64,000 nt of DNA from Cloacibacterium sp047601505 (GTDB taxonomy: Bacteria > Bacteroidota > Bacteroidia > Flavobacteriales > Weeksellaceae). This document shows positions 52,636-60,807 of this stretch, in pieces. The notes beneath the pieces are model-generated. The model was not told the DNA's origin. It did not search any database and worked only from the letters and a program-made list of their open reading frames with translations. The DNA is taken from the NCBI RefSeq assembly GCF_047601505.1, contig NZ_JASGJD010000001.1, positions 2,480,001-2,544,000 of the forward strand, in the 5' to 3' direction. A program made the position numbers and the translations under genes. Each line of letters begins with the position of its first letter. The stretch's first letter is position 1.

Positions 52636-54810
52636 CTAATCACGAACATATTTATCATACATTTTTGTACTCACTTCCCAAGTATTTCCTTTCGGTTTTG
52701 TAGGATAAAGATTTTGAGCCTCAGACCAATCCCAAGCAAATTCATTTACTTTTTTAAGAGTTTCTTTTTCGTCTAAAGCTTTGTTATTTTCTACTGCAGA
52801 AATGGCATCTTTGATGAAAATCTCCCATCTTTTACCATAAAAATCCTTCATCAATCCAGCGATTGAGCGATTGCCATAATCATTCAAATCTCTGCCTTTT
52901 TCTCCCCAAACGGTAATTATTTTTCGGGCATCTTTCTCGTAATAATGCTTTTCCGAATCAATATCCGTCATGGCTTTTGCTTCTTCAATCCAAGTGCCAA
53001 CCAAATAATTTTTATTGGTTGCCAAAAGTTCATCAATATCATTAATCAGTTCTAACATTTTTTGTCCTTGAACTTTCATTTTAGCTACATCTTTTGCGTC
53101 ATAAGCTTGGGAGAAATCGTCTCTGTATTTCACAAAAAGATTTCCCAAAACTTGTTTTCCCACAACAGTTAAATCGTCGTTATAGGTGTCTGAATTTCCT
53201 TTTGCTAAAATCAACTGTTTCCAAGCAAGTGCCAAATCTGAGTTTTGGTATTTAATATCAGGATTCACCGTCCAGTTAAAATGTCCTTTCAGAGTAGGTT
53301 TAGAATTCGTTAAATCTCCTTTTCCTACATCCGAATAATCCACATAAATTTTCTCCGAAAGAATCTTCCAAGCTTCAGCAGAATTTTTATTAGGCTTTCC
53401 AAGTCTTATTTTTGCATAATTTTCAACAAAAGGTTTCATACTGCTGCCTTTAGTCCAAGCCTTATCTAGGATAAATTCGTACATCACAGGATTATTGCCA
53501 AAACCTTCTAAAGTAGCACCCAATCCCCAAAAATTCTTACCTCCATTTTTAAAAGTATTCTCCAATTTTTCGTCTGCATCTTTCAGATTACCGTGTAAAG
53601 TGGTATTGCCACCGAAATTCCCCAAATAGCTCCAAATGTAAGGTTGCCCAAAGAAAGATTCTGTATTTTTCCAAACTTCTTTATTGTCACAAAAATAATC
53701 TAGTAAAATCATTTTACCTTCTGGAACAGCTTGCAAATAGGCTTTGATACGTTCATTAGTCCATTTATCTTGCATGAAATAAAAAATCCATCCCATTTGC
53801 AGCCATTGTGCATCTTTATCAACTTTGGTTAAAGATTCGTAAATATGCTTAGAAACATTCGCCAAATATTGAGGCTCCCAACTTGGAGGCGTTACCTCGT
53901 TGAAAGGGTCTGTGCCATAGATGTGGTCTGTTCCAAATTCTTTGGTTTGCTCTTTTAAAAACTCTTCTTGAATTTGATTAAACAAAGGGTCGAAAGAATC
54001 TAAGAAATAGCTTTGATATTGCTCGCTGAAATTTCCCCATTCTCCAAGTGAAGTAATTTTAGCATTGGGGAATTTATTTTTAAGCGCTTTGGGAACATGT
54101 CCTGCGAATGCGGGCAACACAGGTTTCATGTTAAAACTTCTGGCTCTTTCCAGAATTTTCTTTTGCAGAGCGGCTTGTCCGTCAATCCAAGACATCGGAA
54201 GCGGACCTTCCCAATGGTCTATATTCGCCATTCTGTGCCAAGGTAAATAGGCTGGCCCTGTAAAGAAACTTCTTACTTCATCATCAGTCAATCCAAATTT
54301 TTTCCAGACGTTGAGCCAAACTTTTTCTTGTCCGGTAATCGCCAAAGGCAAATTAACTCCGTTAAGAGCCATCCAATCGATAAAACGTTCCCAATCTTTC
54401 CATTTCCACCAAGGCATGGTATAACCGAACGTACAATAATTTAAGAAAAAACGATTCTGAACTCTTGCATCATTCTTAATAATTTCAGAGAAAACGGGCA
54501 TTTTTTTTGGTAAAACAATTTGATTGGCAGCCAACCAAGATACCGAAGTATAACAGTAATTTTTAAGATAATAATTGAATCCCACTGCCATAGAATTGGC
54601 ATTATTGGCAGTAATGTGAAGCTTGTTTTCTTTAAATTGAATTTCGTAATAGTCTTTTTGTTCAGCATTACTTTGTTGATGAAAAACCACTTTATCCGAA
54701 TACTTTGGTGCAATTCTATTTACCAAAGCACGAGCTTCTGCTACATCTTTATTTTGAGAAAAACCTAAAAGAACACACAACGAAAATAAAAGTGAAAGAA
54801 GTCTTATCAT
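52636..54810 (-). CDS. Alpha-N-acetylglucosaminidase (GH89, NAGLU-like)
   Basis: 724 aa with a signal peptide (MIRLLSLLFSLCVLLGFSQ). NAGLU-N domain, then the TIM barrel with FLNYCTFGYTMPWWKWKDWE, MALNGVNLPLAITGQEKVW and YGTDPFNEVTPPSWEP, holding one catalytic Glu. The second acidic residue is expected in the region of LLDYFCDNKEVW. A C-terminal helical domain follows. It releases terminal alpha-linked GlcNAc, as from heparan sulfate. With the acyltransferase it would process glucosamine-containing glycans. Confidence 0.95.
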   Translation of the reverse strand: MIRLLSLLFSLCVLLGFSQNKDVAEARALVNRIAPKYSDKVVFHQQSNAEQKDYYEIQFKENKLHITANNANSMAVGFNYYLKNYCYTSVSWLAANQIVLPKKMPVFSEIIKNDARVQNRFFLNYCTFGYTMPWWKWKDWERFIDWMALNGVNLPLAITGQEKVWLNVWKKFGLTDDEVRSFFTGPAYLPWHRMANIDHWEGPLPMSWIDGQAALQKKILERARSFNMKPVLPAFAGHVPKALKNKFPNAKITSLGEWGNFSEQYQSYFLDSFDPLFNQIQEEFLKEQTKEFGTDHIYGTDPFNEVTPPSWEPQYLANVSKHIYESLTKVDKDAQWLQMGWIFYFMQDKWTNERIKAYLQAVPEGKMILLDYFCDNKEVWKNTESFFGQPYIWSYLGNFGGNTTLHGNLKDADEKLENTFKNGGKNFWGLGATLEGFGNNPVMYEFILDKAWTKGSSMKPFVENYAKIRLGKPNKNSAEAWKILSEKIYVDYSDVGKGDLTNSKPTLKGHFNWTVNPDIKYQNSDLALAWKQLILAKGNSDTYNDDLTVVGKQVLGNLFVKYRDDFSQAYDAKDVAKMKVQGQKMLELINDIDELLATNKNYLVGTWIEEAKAMTDIDSEKHYYEKDARKIITVWGEKGRDLNDYGNRSIAGLMKDFYGKRWEIFIKDAISAVENNKALDEKETLKKVNEFAWDWSEAQNLYPTKPKGNTWEVSTKMYDKYVRD

Positions 54811-55206
54811 TTGAGTACCGCTATTTTTTTGATGGTTAAAGATAAGAAATTATTGTCTCATTTTGATTGTTTTCAAATTAGTGAATTCTACTCTGCTCGG
54901 GCAAGAGATAGGTTTCAAATTTAACTAACGTTATATAAACATGCTGAAATGTTATGATGGTGAAACTTAACAAAATCGTTGGAAAGAATGATTTAGAAAA
55001 AAAGTAAAACTACATTTCAATATATAATAAATAAAATAAATAATTCAAAATAAATAATTTAAACCATTTATTTAAAGTAAATTTTAACACTAAAAATATT
55101 AAATAGTTAATTGTAAAATATTGAATTTAGGCAATAGAATTAAGAAAATAACTGTAGATTAAATGATTACTTTTAGCATCTTTGCAATTCTTAAAAGAAA
55201 ATTAAC
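54811..55206. other. Divergent promoter region, no gene
   Basis: AT-rich spacer between the leftward GH89 gene and the rightward FKBP gene. GCATCTTTG near 55177 resembles a -7 box but does not match exactly. No RNA or repeat was seen. Confidence 0.4.
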
Positions 55207-55641
55207 ATGGGCGTTGCAGAAATACTATTACAAAGAAAAAAAGCACTAGCAGAGAAAAATCTAAATGAAGGGAAAGCCTTTTTAGAGGAAAATGCTAAAA
55301 AAGAAAGTGTAGTTTCTTTACCTAGTGGCTTGCAATATGAAGTAATAACTGATAGTGAAGGCAATAAACCTTCTGAAACAGATACAGTAGTTTGTCATTA
55401 CCACGGCACTACCATTACAGGAAAAGTTTTTGACAGCTCTGTACAAAGAGGTACACCAGCCAAGTTTCCGCTCAATAGAGTAATTTATGGTTGGACGGAA
55501 GGATTGCAACTTATGTCAATTGGAAGCAAATGGAAATTGTTTTTACCTTCTCATTTGGCTTATGGTGAAGAACAAATTTCTAAAGAAATAGGACCTAACA
55601 GTACCCTTGTTTTCGAAGTGGAACTGTTAGGAATAGAATAA
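55207..55641 (+). CDS. FKBP-type peptidyl-prolyl isomerase
   Basis: 144 aa. An N-terminal helix (LLQRKKALAEKNLNEGKAFL) precedes the FKBP fold: LPSGLQYEVI, VVCHYHGTTITGKVFDSS, and IYGWTEGLQLMSIGSKWKLFLPSHLAYGEE. It catalyses proline isomerisation and may act as a chaperone. No signal peptide, so cytoplasmic. It is convergent with the histidine kinase gene (8-base gap). Confidence 0.95.
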   Translation: MGVAEILLQRKKALAEKNLNEGKAFLEENAKKESVVSLPSGLQYEVITDSEGNKPSETDTVVCHYHGTTITGKVFDSSVQRGTPAKFPLNRVIYGWTEGLQLMSIGSKWKLFLPSHLAYGEEQISKEIGPNSTLVFEVELLGIE

Positions 55642-55649
55642 TTATTTCT

Positions 55650-57380
55650 TTATTCAGCTTGTTTTAGTGTAAAATAAAAGACACTTCCTTTGCCTAATTC
55701 GCTCTTTACCAATAATTTACCTCCTTGTGCTTCAATAAACTCTTTACCTATACTGAGTCCAAGACCTGTGCCTTCTTTTTTAGAGCCAGGAATTCTAAAA
55801 TACCGCTCGAAAATTTTATCATGGTATTGCTCTTCTATGCCTTTCCCGAAGTCTTCAACAGAGAATTTAACCCCTCCATCTTCATGATTTACCCTTAAAA
55901 GCACTGCACTATTCTCATAAGAATATCGAATAGCATTAGACAAAAGATTATTAAGCACCCAAATTGTTTTATTACTATCTGCCAATATAATAGAATCTCC
56001 TACCTCATCTATTACTTTAATTTGAATATGTTTTTGTTCAGCTGAAGATTTGTTAGCATCTACTGCGTTTTCTACAATATTTTTCACCGAAGAAGGCTTT
56101 ATGCTAAGGTGCATATTTCCGCTTTCTAATTGTGTAATATTAAGCAGTTCTCCTGTAATATTGAGCAATCTATTAGCATCTTCCCTTATGCCAGTTACCA
56201 AATGTTTTTGTTCGTCGTTTAAAGCACCAATTTGAGTATTTTCTAACAATTGTAATCCCATTTGGATGGAAGCAATAGGCGTTTTGAATTCGTGAGAAAC
56301 TGTACCCATAAAATTGGTTTTTGCCATATCGAGTTCTTTGAAAGGAGTAATATTTTTTAAAATAATAACCTTACCAATAAATTGTGGAGTTCTTTCGCCC
56401 GTAGGAACAATATTAATATCTACAATTTCTTTTTCAAAATAAGATTCTTTGCCGTCTGCATAAATTTTCATCGGTTCGGCATTGGTATTTTTGAATTCGG
56501 GCTGAATCATTTCTTTAATCATTTCTCTCACCAAATCGTTTACTACCGCTACATCTTGTATTAGCTTCCCAATCAAATAATCTTTTTTGAGACCGATAAT
56601 TTTAATGGCTTCATCATTAACAAAAAGGATTTTATTTTCTTCATCAATTCCAATTACAGGATTGTTCATTTTATCAATTAAAGTTTCAATCCTTTTTTTT
56701 CCTTGTAAGATTTTATCAATTTTACTTTCAGAATATTCTTGCAGTTTCTCTGCCATAACATTAAAAGATTTCGCCAAGTCTCCAAATTCACTATGACTTT
56801 CGAAATGCACCCTTTCTTTGTAGTTTTGATTGGCAATTTGCCTTATACTTTCTGTTAAAATCTTAATAGGGTCTGCAATGTTAGAAGGCAAATTCACCAG
56901 TAAAATAAAAGCAATAAGAAAACACAACATTCCCGTTGCCGAAATCACTACAATAGCATTGTTTGCTGTGGCATCTGCAATTTCGCTTTTTCGTTCAATA
57001 GCGCTCATATTCAGTTCCATCAAACCAGTGATGTCTTTTCTAATTTTAGACTGAATTGTAAAATCTGAAGGATTTGTTTTCAACATTTCGAAATGAGCTG
57101 ATATACTGTCTGTCATTTCTTTTTCGCCAGCCTCTGTAACGTTGTTTTGCTGTTTGGTAAGATGCTTCTGGAAAATTAAAAAAGATTGAGTATCTGTAGG
57201 AGCATTCTCTAATGCCAAAAGCATATTTCGAGAGTATTCTAATGTGTTATAATTGGCAACCAAAATGTTATTGGTATCTCTTTTTAGCTTGTTGATGTAC
57301 CAACCGCCCAATACTGCCAAAAGCATAATCATTAAAAAGAGCAATCCTACTCCGGCGTTAAGTTTCGTTTTTATTTTCAT
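55650..57380 (-). CDS. Membrane sensor histidine kinase of the Kdp operon
   Basis: 576 aa. Two membrane helices (LLFLMIMLLAVLGGWYI near 13-30 and about 148-167) bracket a periplasmic domain. HAMP and PAS domains follow, then HisKA with phospho-acceptor His in TVSHEFKTPIASIQ (about 362) and an ATPase domain (NLLSNAIRY, VEDFGKGIEE, GTGLGLSIGKEFIE). It is the last gene of the Kdp operon, after the kdpD sensor half, which lacks a kinase, and so likely supplies it. No response regulator gene is in the window. Confidence 0.92.
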   Translation of the reverse strand: MKIKTKLNAGVGLLFLMIMLLAVLGGWYINKLKRDTNNILVANYNTLEYSRNMLLALENAPTDTQSFLIFQKHLTKQQNNVTEAGEKEMTDSISAHFEMLKTNPSDFTIQSKIRKDITGLMELNMSAIERKSEIADATANNAIVVISATGMLCFLIAFILLVNLPSNIADPIKILTESIRQIANQNYKERVHFESHSEFGDLAKSFNVMAEKLQEYSESKIDKILQGKKRIETLIDKMNNPVIGIDEENKILFVNDEAIKIIGLKKDYLIGKLIQDVAVVNDLVREMIKEMIQPEFKNTNAEPMKIYADGKESYFEKEIVDINIVPTGERTPQFIGKVIILKNITPFKELDMAKTNFMGTVSHEFKTPIASIQMGLQLLENTQIGALNDEQKHLVTGIREDANRLLNITGELLNITQLESGNMHLSIKPSSVKNIVENAVDANKSSAEQKHIQIKVIDEVGDSIILADSNKTIWVLNNLLSNAIRYSYENSAVLLRVNHEDGGVKFSVEDFGKGIEEQYHDKIFERYFRIPGSKKEGTGLGLSIGKEFIEAQGGKLLVKSELGKGSVFYFTLKQAE

Positions 57381-57536
57381 TTCTATATATGGTTGATGGT
57401 TGATGATTGATGGTTTTGGTATTGCAAATATATTTCAAGGATTTGAAGTATTGATTCTAAATTGAACAAAAAACGCTTCGACTCCGCTCAGCGTTACTTC
57501 ACACGACCTTTCCTAGTTCAATATACAATAAGTCGT

Positions 57537-58649
57537 TCAACTCAATATTACCAAATCTATATTTTCTATGGTTAATCTGTTGAGCAAAGAATTGAAAGTA
57601 TCTGTAGCCAAGATAATTTTCCAAAGGTTGAGATGAGGTTTCCCAATGCAAACGGTGGTAATTTTCCGTTCTTCACATTGCTCTATAATAGCTTTGGTAA
57701 CGTTGTCGCTTTCAATTTTAATGATTTCTGCACCTAATTCTGTTGCCAACTTAAAATTATTGATGAGATGTCTCTGTTTATCTAGCGGAATTTTATCCGC
57801 ACTTTCTTTAGGAATCTGCACATACAACAAACTCCATTGGCTGTTGTAATAATTTGCCAAACGAGCTGTTTTTCTAATCACTTTTCTGGCTACTTTCTCA
57901 TTAGAGCTTATACAAGCCAAAAAGCGTTCTTTTCGAATGTTTTTCAACTGAGAAACTTCGGTTTCCACCTTCCTCTTCACCTGCGAAGCCACCTCCTTAA
58001 GTGCCAACTCCCTCAACTGAAGAATATTTTCGTTTTTAAAAAAATTATTGAGGGCTGCATTTATTTTGGTAGCATCATAGATTTTACCGTCTTTAAGTCT
58101 CTTAATCAATTCTTCCGCCGTAAGGTCTATATTTACCACCTCATCAGCTTGCGCCAACACACTATCAGGAATGCGTTCTTTTACTTCTACATTGGTAATG
58201 TCTTTTACTTCTTCGTTTAAACTTTCGATATGCTGAATGTTTACAGCACTTATCACGTTAATGCCTGCATCTAAAACATCTAAAACATCTTGCCAACGTT
58301 TTTGGTTTTTGCTGCCTTCAATATTGGTGTGTGCCAATTCGTCTATAATAACCACTTCCGGACGAAGGTTAATAACTGCCTGTACATCTAGCTCTTCTAA
58401 TTCTTTGCCTTTGTAAAAAAGTTTTCTTCTGGGGATGAGAGGCAGCCCATCCATTAGAGCATGCGTTTCTTTTCTGTTGTGGGTTTCTACATAGCCAATT
58501 TTCACGTCTATTCCACTTTCTAAAAGCGAATGCGCTTCTTGCAACATTCTGTACGTTTTGCCTACACCAGCACTCATTCCGATGTATATTTTGAATTTTC
58601 CTCGTCTTGATTTTTTTATTAAATCTAAAAAGTCTTGGCTGGTTTGCAT
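57537..58649 (-). CDS. kdpD: KdpD N-terminal sensor half
   Basis: 370 aa. The KdpD domain is clear: FKIYIGMSAGVGKTYRMLQEA (Walker-type), then VIIDELAHTNIEGSKNQKRW and INVISAVNIQHIESLNEEV. A universal-stress-protein-like domain ends it (VCIGKPHLNLWKIIL). Full KdpD proteins are near 900 aa and continue into membrane helices and a histidine kinase; both are missing. The membrane kinase gene lies 156 bases downstream. A split KdpD with a separate kinase is the likely arrangement. A tract of 8-bp AT repeats lies just upstream. Confidence 0.93.
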   Translation of the reverse strand: MQTSQDFLDLIKKSRRGKFKIYIGMSAGVGKTYRMLQEAHSLLESGIDVKIGYVETHNRKETHALMDGLPLIPRRKLFYKGKELEELDVQAVINLRPEVVIIDELAHTNIEGSKNQKRWQDVLDVLDAGINVISAVNIQHIESLNEEVKDITNVEVKERIPDSVLAQADEVVNIDLTAEELIKRLKDGKIYDATKINAALNNFFKNENILQLRELALKEVASQVKRKVETEVSQLKNIRKERFLACISSNEKVARKVIRKTARLANYYNSQWSLLYVQIPKESADKIPLDKQRHLINNFKLATELGAEIIKIESDNVTKAIIEQCEERKITTVCIGKPHLNLWKIILATDTFNSLLNRLTIENIDLVILS

Positions 58650-58721
58650 TGTTGAATTGTTGAATTTGTGAAATCGTTAAATTGTAAAATTGTGAAATTG
58701 TTAAATCGTTAAATTGTGAAA
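58649..58721. repeat. 8-bp tandem AT-rich repeats
   Basis: Units such as GTTGAATT, GTGAAATC, GTTAAATT and GTAAAATT follow one another in the kdpD leader. They resemble the tandem arrays at 60519-60690. Confidence 0.65.
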
Positions 58722-58780
58722 AGTGAATTTTTCTGTTTTTCACTTCTAACTTCTGACTTCTGACTTATAACTTTCGACTT

Positions 58781-59872
58781 CTAAAAACTTACGGCAATTG
58801 AAGTAAGCACTGAAACATCATTTTTTTGAAGTTCTAAATCTCTATTGATAAAAATATTGTCTTTGCTGCTCAAATTTTTAATTTCTGTTCGCCAAACCAA
58901 GTTCGGTAAAATCTGATAATCTGCATTGAAAGAATATCCAAAAGTTTGAAATCCATTAGGTGTTCCCGTAGCAATAATTACTCCTTTTTTATCTTGATAA
59001 TACTCTCCTCTTGCTGCAAAACTCAATTTTTCTGTAGGACTGTATTTTACAACAACTACCGGAGAATACCAAACATTGTATTGTTCGCTGCTTTTTTCTT
59101 TTTGCTCTGCCCCTATATCAAAACCCGCTACCAAAGCCCATTTGTTATTCACCTGAAAAATTCCGTACAAATTATGAAAATATCTCATCTGTTTTTGCGC
59201 ATCTGGCTTATCATTTCCTATAAAAGAACTGCTATTCAACGTTATTTTATCATTGGGTTTATACGTCAATTGATGCCCGAAAGCAATGGTAGAATTGCCA
59301 TCTACTCTCTGAATTCTTTGCCAACCATTCAGAATCAAACCGCTCACCAACCATTTTCCATTGTCTGTGGTGTAAGAAACTTTGGCTCCTGCTTCATAAT
59401 AGGGAGAATTTTCTGCGAGCATACTTCTGGTAAGTGTAAAACAATCTTTACTTATGGCACTTTCAAAACCTATGTGCGAAGGCAAAATCCCAGCATCTAT
59501 CCAAAGATTTTTACTTTTTGAAATTTTAATTCCCACATTAGCTTCATAAATATTTTTTAGAACGCCCTGTTCTGCGGCATAATTGGCGTTCATATACGTA
59601 CCTGCAGCCAAAGCCAAATTGGCTCTGAACTGTTCGGTTTCGTAATTGGCTTTTATCAATCCTAAGTTAAGATTCACCTCGTTGTTTCGGTTATGACTGT
59701 ATATAAAAGATGGTCTGGTGTTGTTTATAGGATTTTGGAAGTCGTATTGATAGTACACTTCTGCATAACCAGAGATTTTCAAAGGTTTTCTATCTGTTTC
59801 TTGTGCAAAAAACAGCGGAGACGTTCCCAAGATTAATAAAGCTAATAAAGATTTGTTTTTATTGATTTTCAT
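58781..59872 (-). CDS. Outer-membrane beta-barrel porin in the Kdp operon
   Basis: 363 aa. Signal peptide (MKINKNKSLLALLILGTSPLFFAQ) followed by alternating amphipathic strands: KISGYAEVYYQYDFQNPIN, then GLIKANYETEQFRANLALAAG, GKWLVSGLILNGWQRIQRVDG, and a C-terminus ending in SVAVSF-like aromatic residue. It fits the BBP2-type porins. It sits between kdpC and kdpD, so it is probably the outer-membrane pore for potassium entry. This is a context-based inference. Confidence 0.85.
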   Translation of the reverse strand: MKINKNKSLLALLILGTSPLFFAQETDRKPLKISGYAEVYYQYDFQNPINNTRPSFIYSHNRNNEVNLNLGLIKANYETEQFRANLALAAGTYMNANYAAEQGVLKNIYEANVGIKISKSKNLWIDAGILPSHIGFESAISKDCFTLTRSMLAENSPYYEAGAKVSYTTDNGKWLVSGLILNGWQRIQRVDGNSTIAFGHQLTYKPNDKITLNSSSFIGNDKPDAQKQMRYFHNLYGIFQVNNKWALVAGFDIGAEQKEKSSEQYNVWYSPVVVVKYSPTEKLSFAARGEYYQDKKGVIIATGTPNGFQTFGYSFNADYQILPNLVWRTEIKNLSSKDNIFINRDLELQKNDVSVLTSIAVSF

Positions 59873-59906
59873 TGATTTTGAATATTTGTATTGATAATTG
59901 ATTTGA

Positions 59907-60509
59907 TTATTTTAATTGATTAAGTGCCAAATTGAGCTTCAGAACATTAATTTTTTCAGTTCCTAGAAAGCCAAAAAGAGGTTTTTCTGTATTTGAAGCA
60001 ATTAAACTTTCAATTTTAGACATTTCTATTTTTCTGATTTTAGCAATTCTTCTCACCTGAACTTTTGCTGCTTGCACCGAAATATTAGGGTCTAAACCAC
60101 TTCCACTCGCCGTAACCAAATCTGATGGAATTTCAGATTTTTTAACTTTAGGATTGTGTTTCAAAAAATAAGTTATTCTTTCTTGTACAGTTTTAAGGTA
60201 ATCTGGGTTTGAAGGACCTTTGTTGCTACCCGCAGCGCCAGCAGCATTGTAATCTACGGCAGAAGGTCTAGACCAGAAATATTGATCTTGGTCGAATTTC
60301 TGACCAATGTTTTCATAATAGTAAGAAGTTTTTGATGTGAAGTCAGACTTCTGGTTTTTCACATTTTGCTTTTCATTTATAATAATTTCTCCTTTACCAT
60401 TGTTGGGAGCAAATTGTGCAATCCCAAAAATAAGAAGGGTATAAAACCCTGAAAAAACGAGCAAACAAACCGCTGTGAGTCTTATTGCAGGTAAAATATT
60501 TTGTTTCAT
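59907..60509 (-). CDS. kdpC: Potassium-transporting ATPase subunit C
   Basis: 200 aa. One N-terminal membrane helix (IRLTAVCLLVFSGFYTLLIFGIAQ), then YFWSRPSAVDYNAAGAAGSNKGPSNP, the KdpC hallmark, and ASGSGLDPNISVQAAKVQVRRIA. KdpC stabilises the KdpAB complex and assists ATP binding. It follows kdpB by about 300 bases filled with short tandem repeats. Confidence 0.96.
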   Translation of the reverse strand: MKQNILPAIRLTAVCLLVFSGFYTLLIFGIAQFAPNNGKGEIIINEKQNVKNQKSDFTSKTSYYYENIGQKFDQDQYFWSRPSAVDYNAAGAAGSNKGPSNPDYLKTVQERITYFLKHNPKVKKSEIPSDLVTASGSGLDPNISVQAAKVQVRRIAKIRKIEMSKIESLIASNTEKPLFGFLGTEKINVLKLNLALNQLK

Positions 60510-60518
60510 AATTTTAAA

Positions 60519-60690
60519 TGTTGGGGGTTAGGTGTTAGGGATTAGGGATTAGATGTTAGATGTTAGATGTTAGATGTTGGGTGTTGGGTGTTAGATGTTG
60601 GATGATGGGTGATGGATGATGGGTGATGGGTGATGGATGATGGATGATGGGTGTTAGATGTTGGATGATTGATGTTGGGTGATGGAAGTT
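60519..60690. repeat. 7-bp tandem repeat array between kdpB and kdpC
   Basis: Mixed units GATGTTA, GATGGGT, GATGGAT and GTGTTGG run for about 170 bp. The remaining gap down to 60807 holds TTTCACTTTTCAC- and TTAACG-type stretches. This variable minisatellite-like DNA lies in the coding-sense leader of kdpC and may affect transcript folding. Confidence 0.85.
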
Positions 60691-60807
60691 AGAAGTAAAA
60701 GACAGAAAAAAATTCACTTTTTCACAGTTTTACAATTTCACTTTTCACTTTTCACTTTTCAGGATTTAACGATTTTACAGTTTAACAATTTCACTTTTAA
60801 CTTTTAA

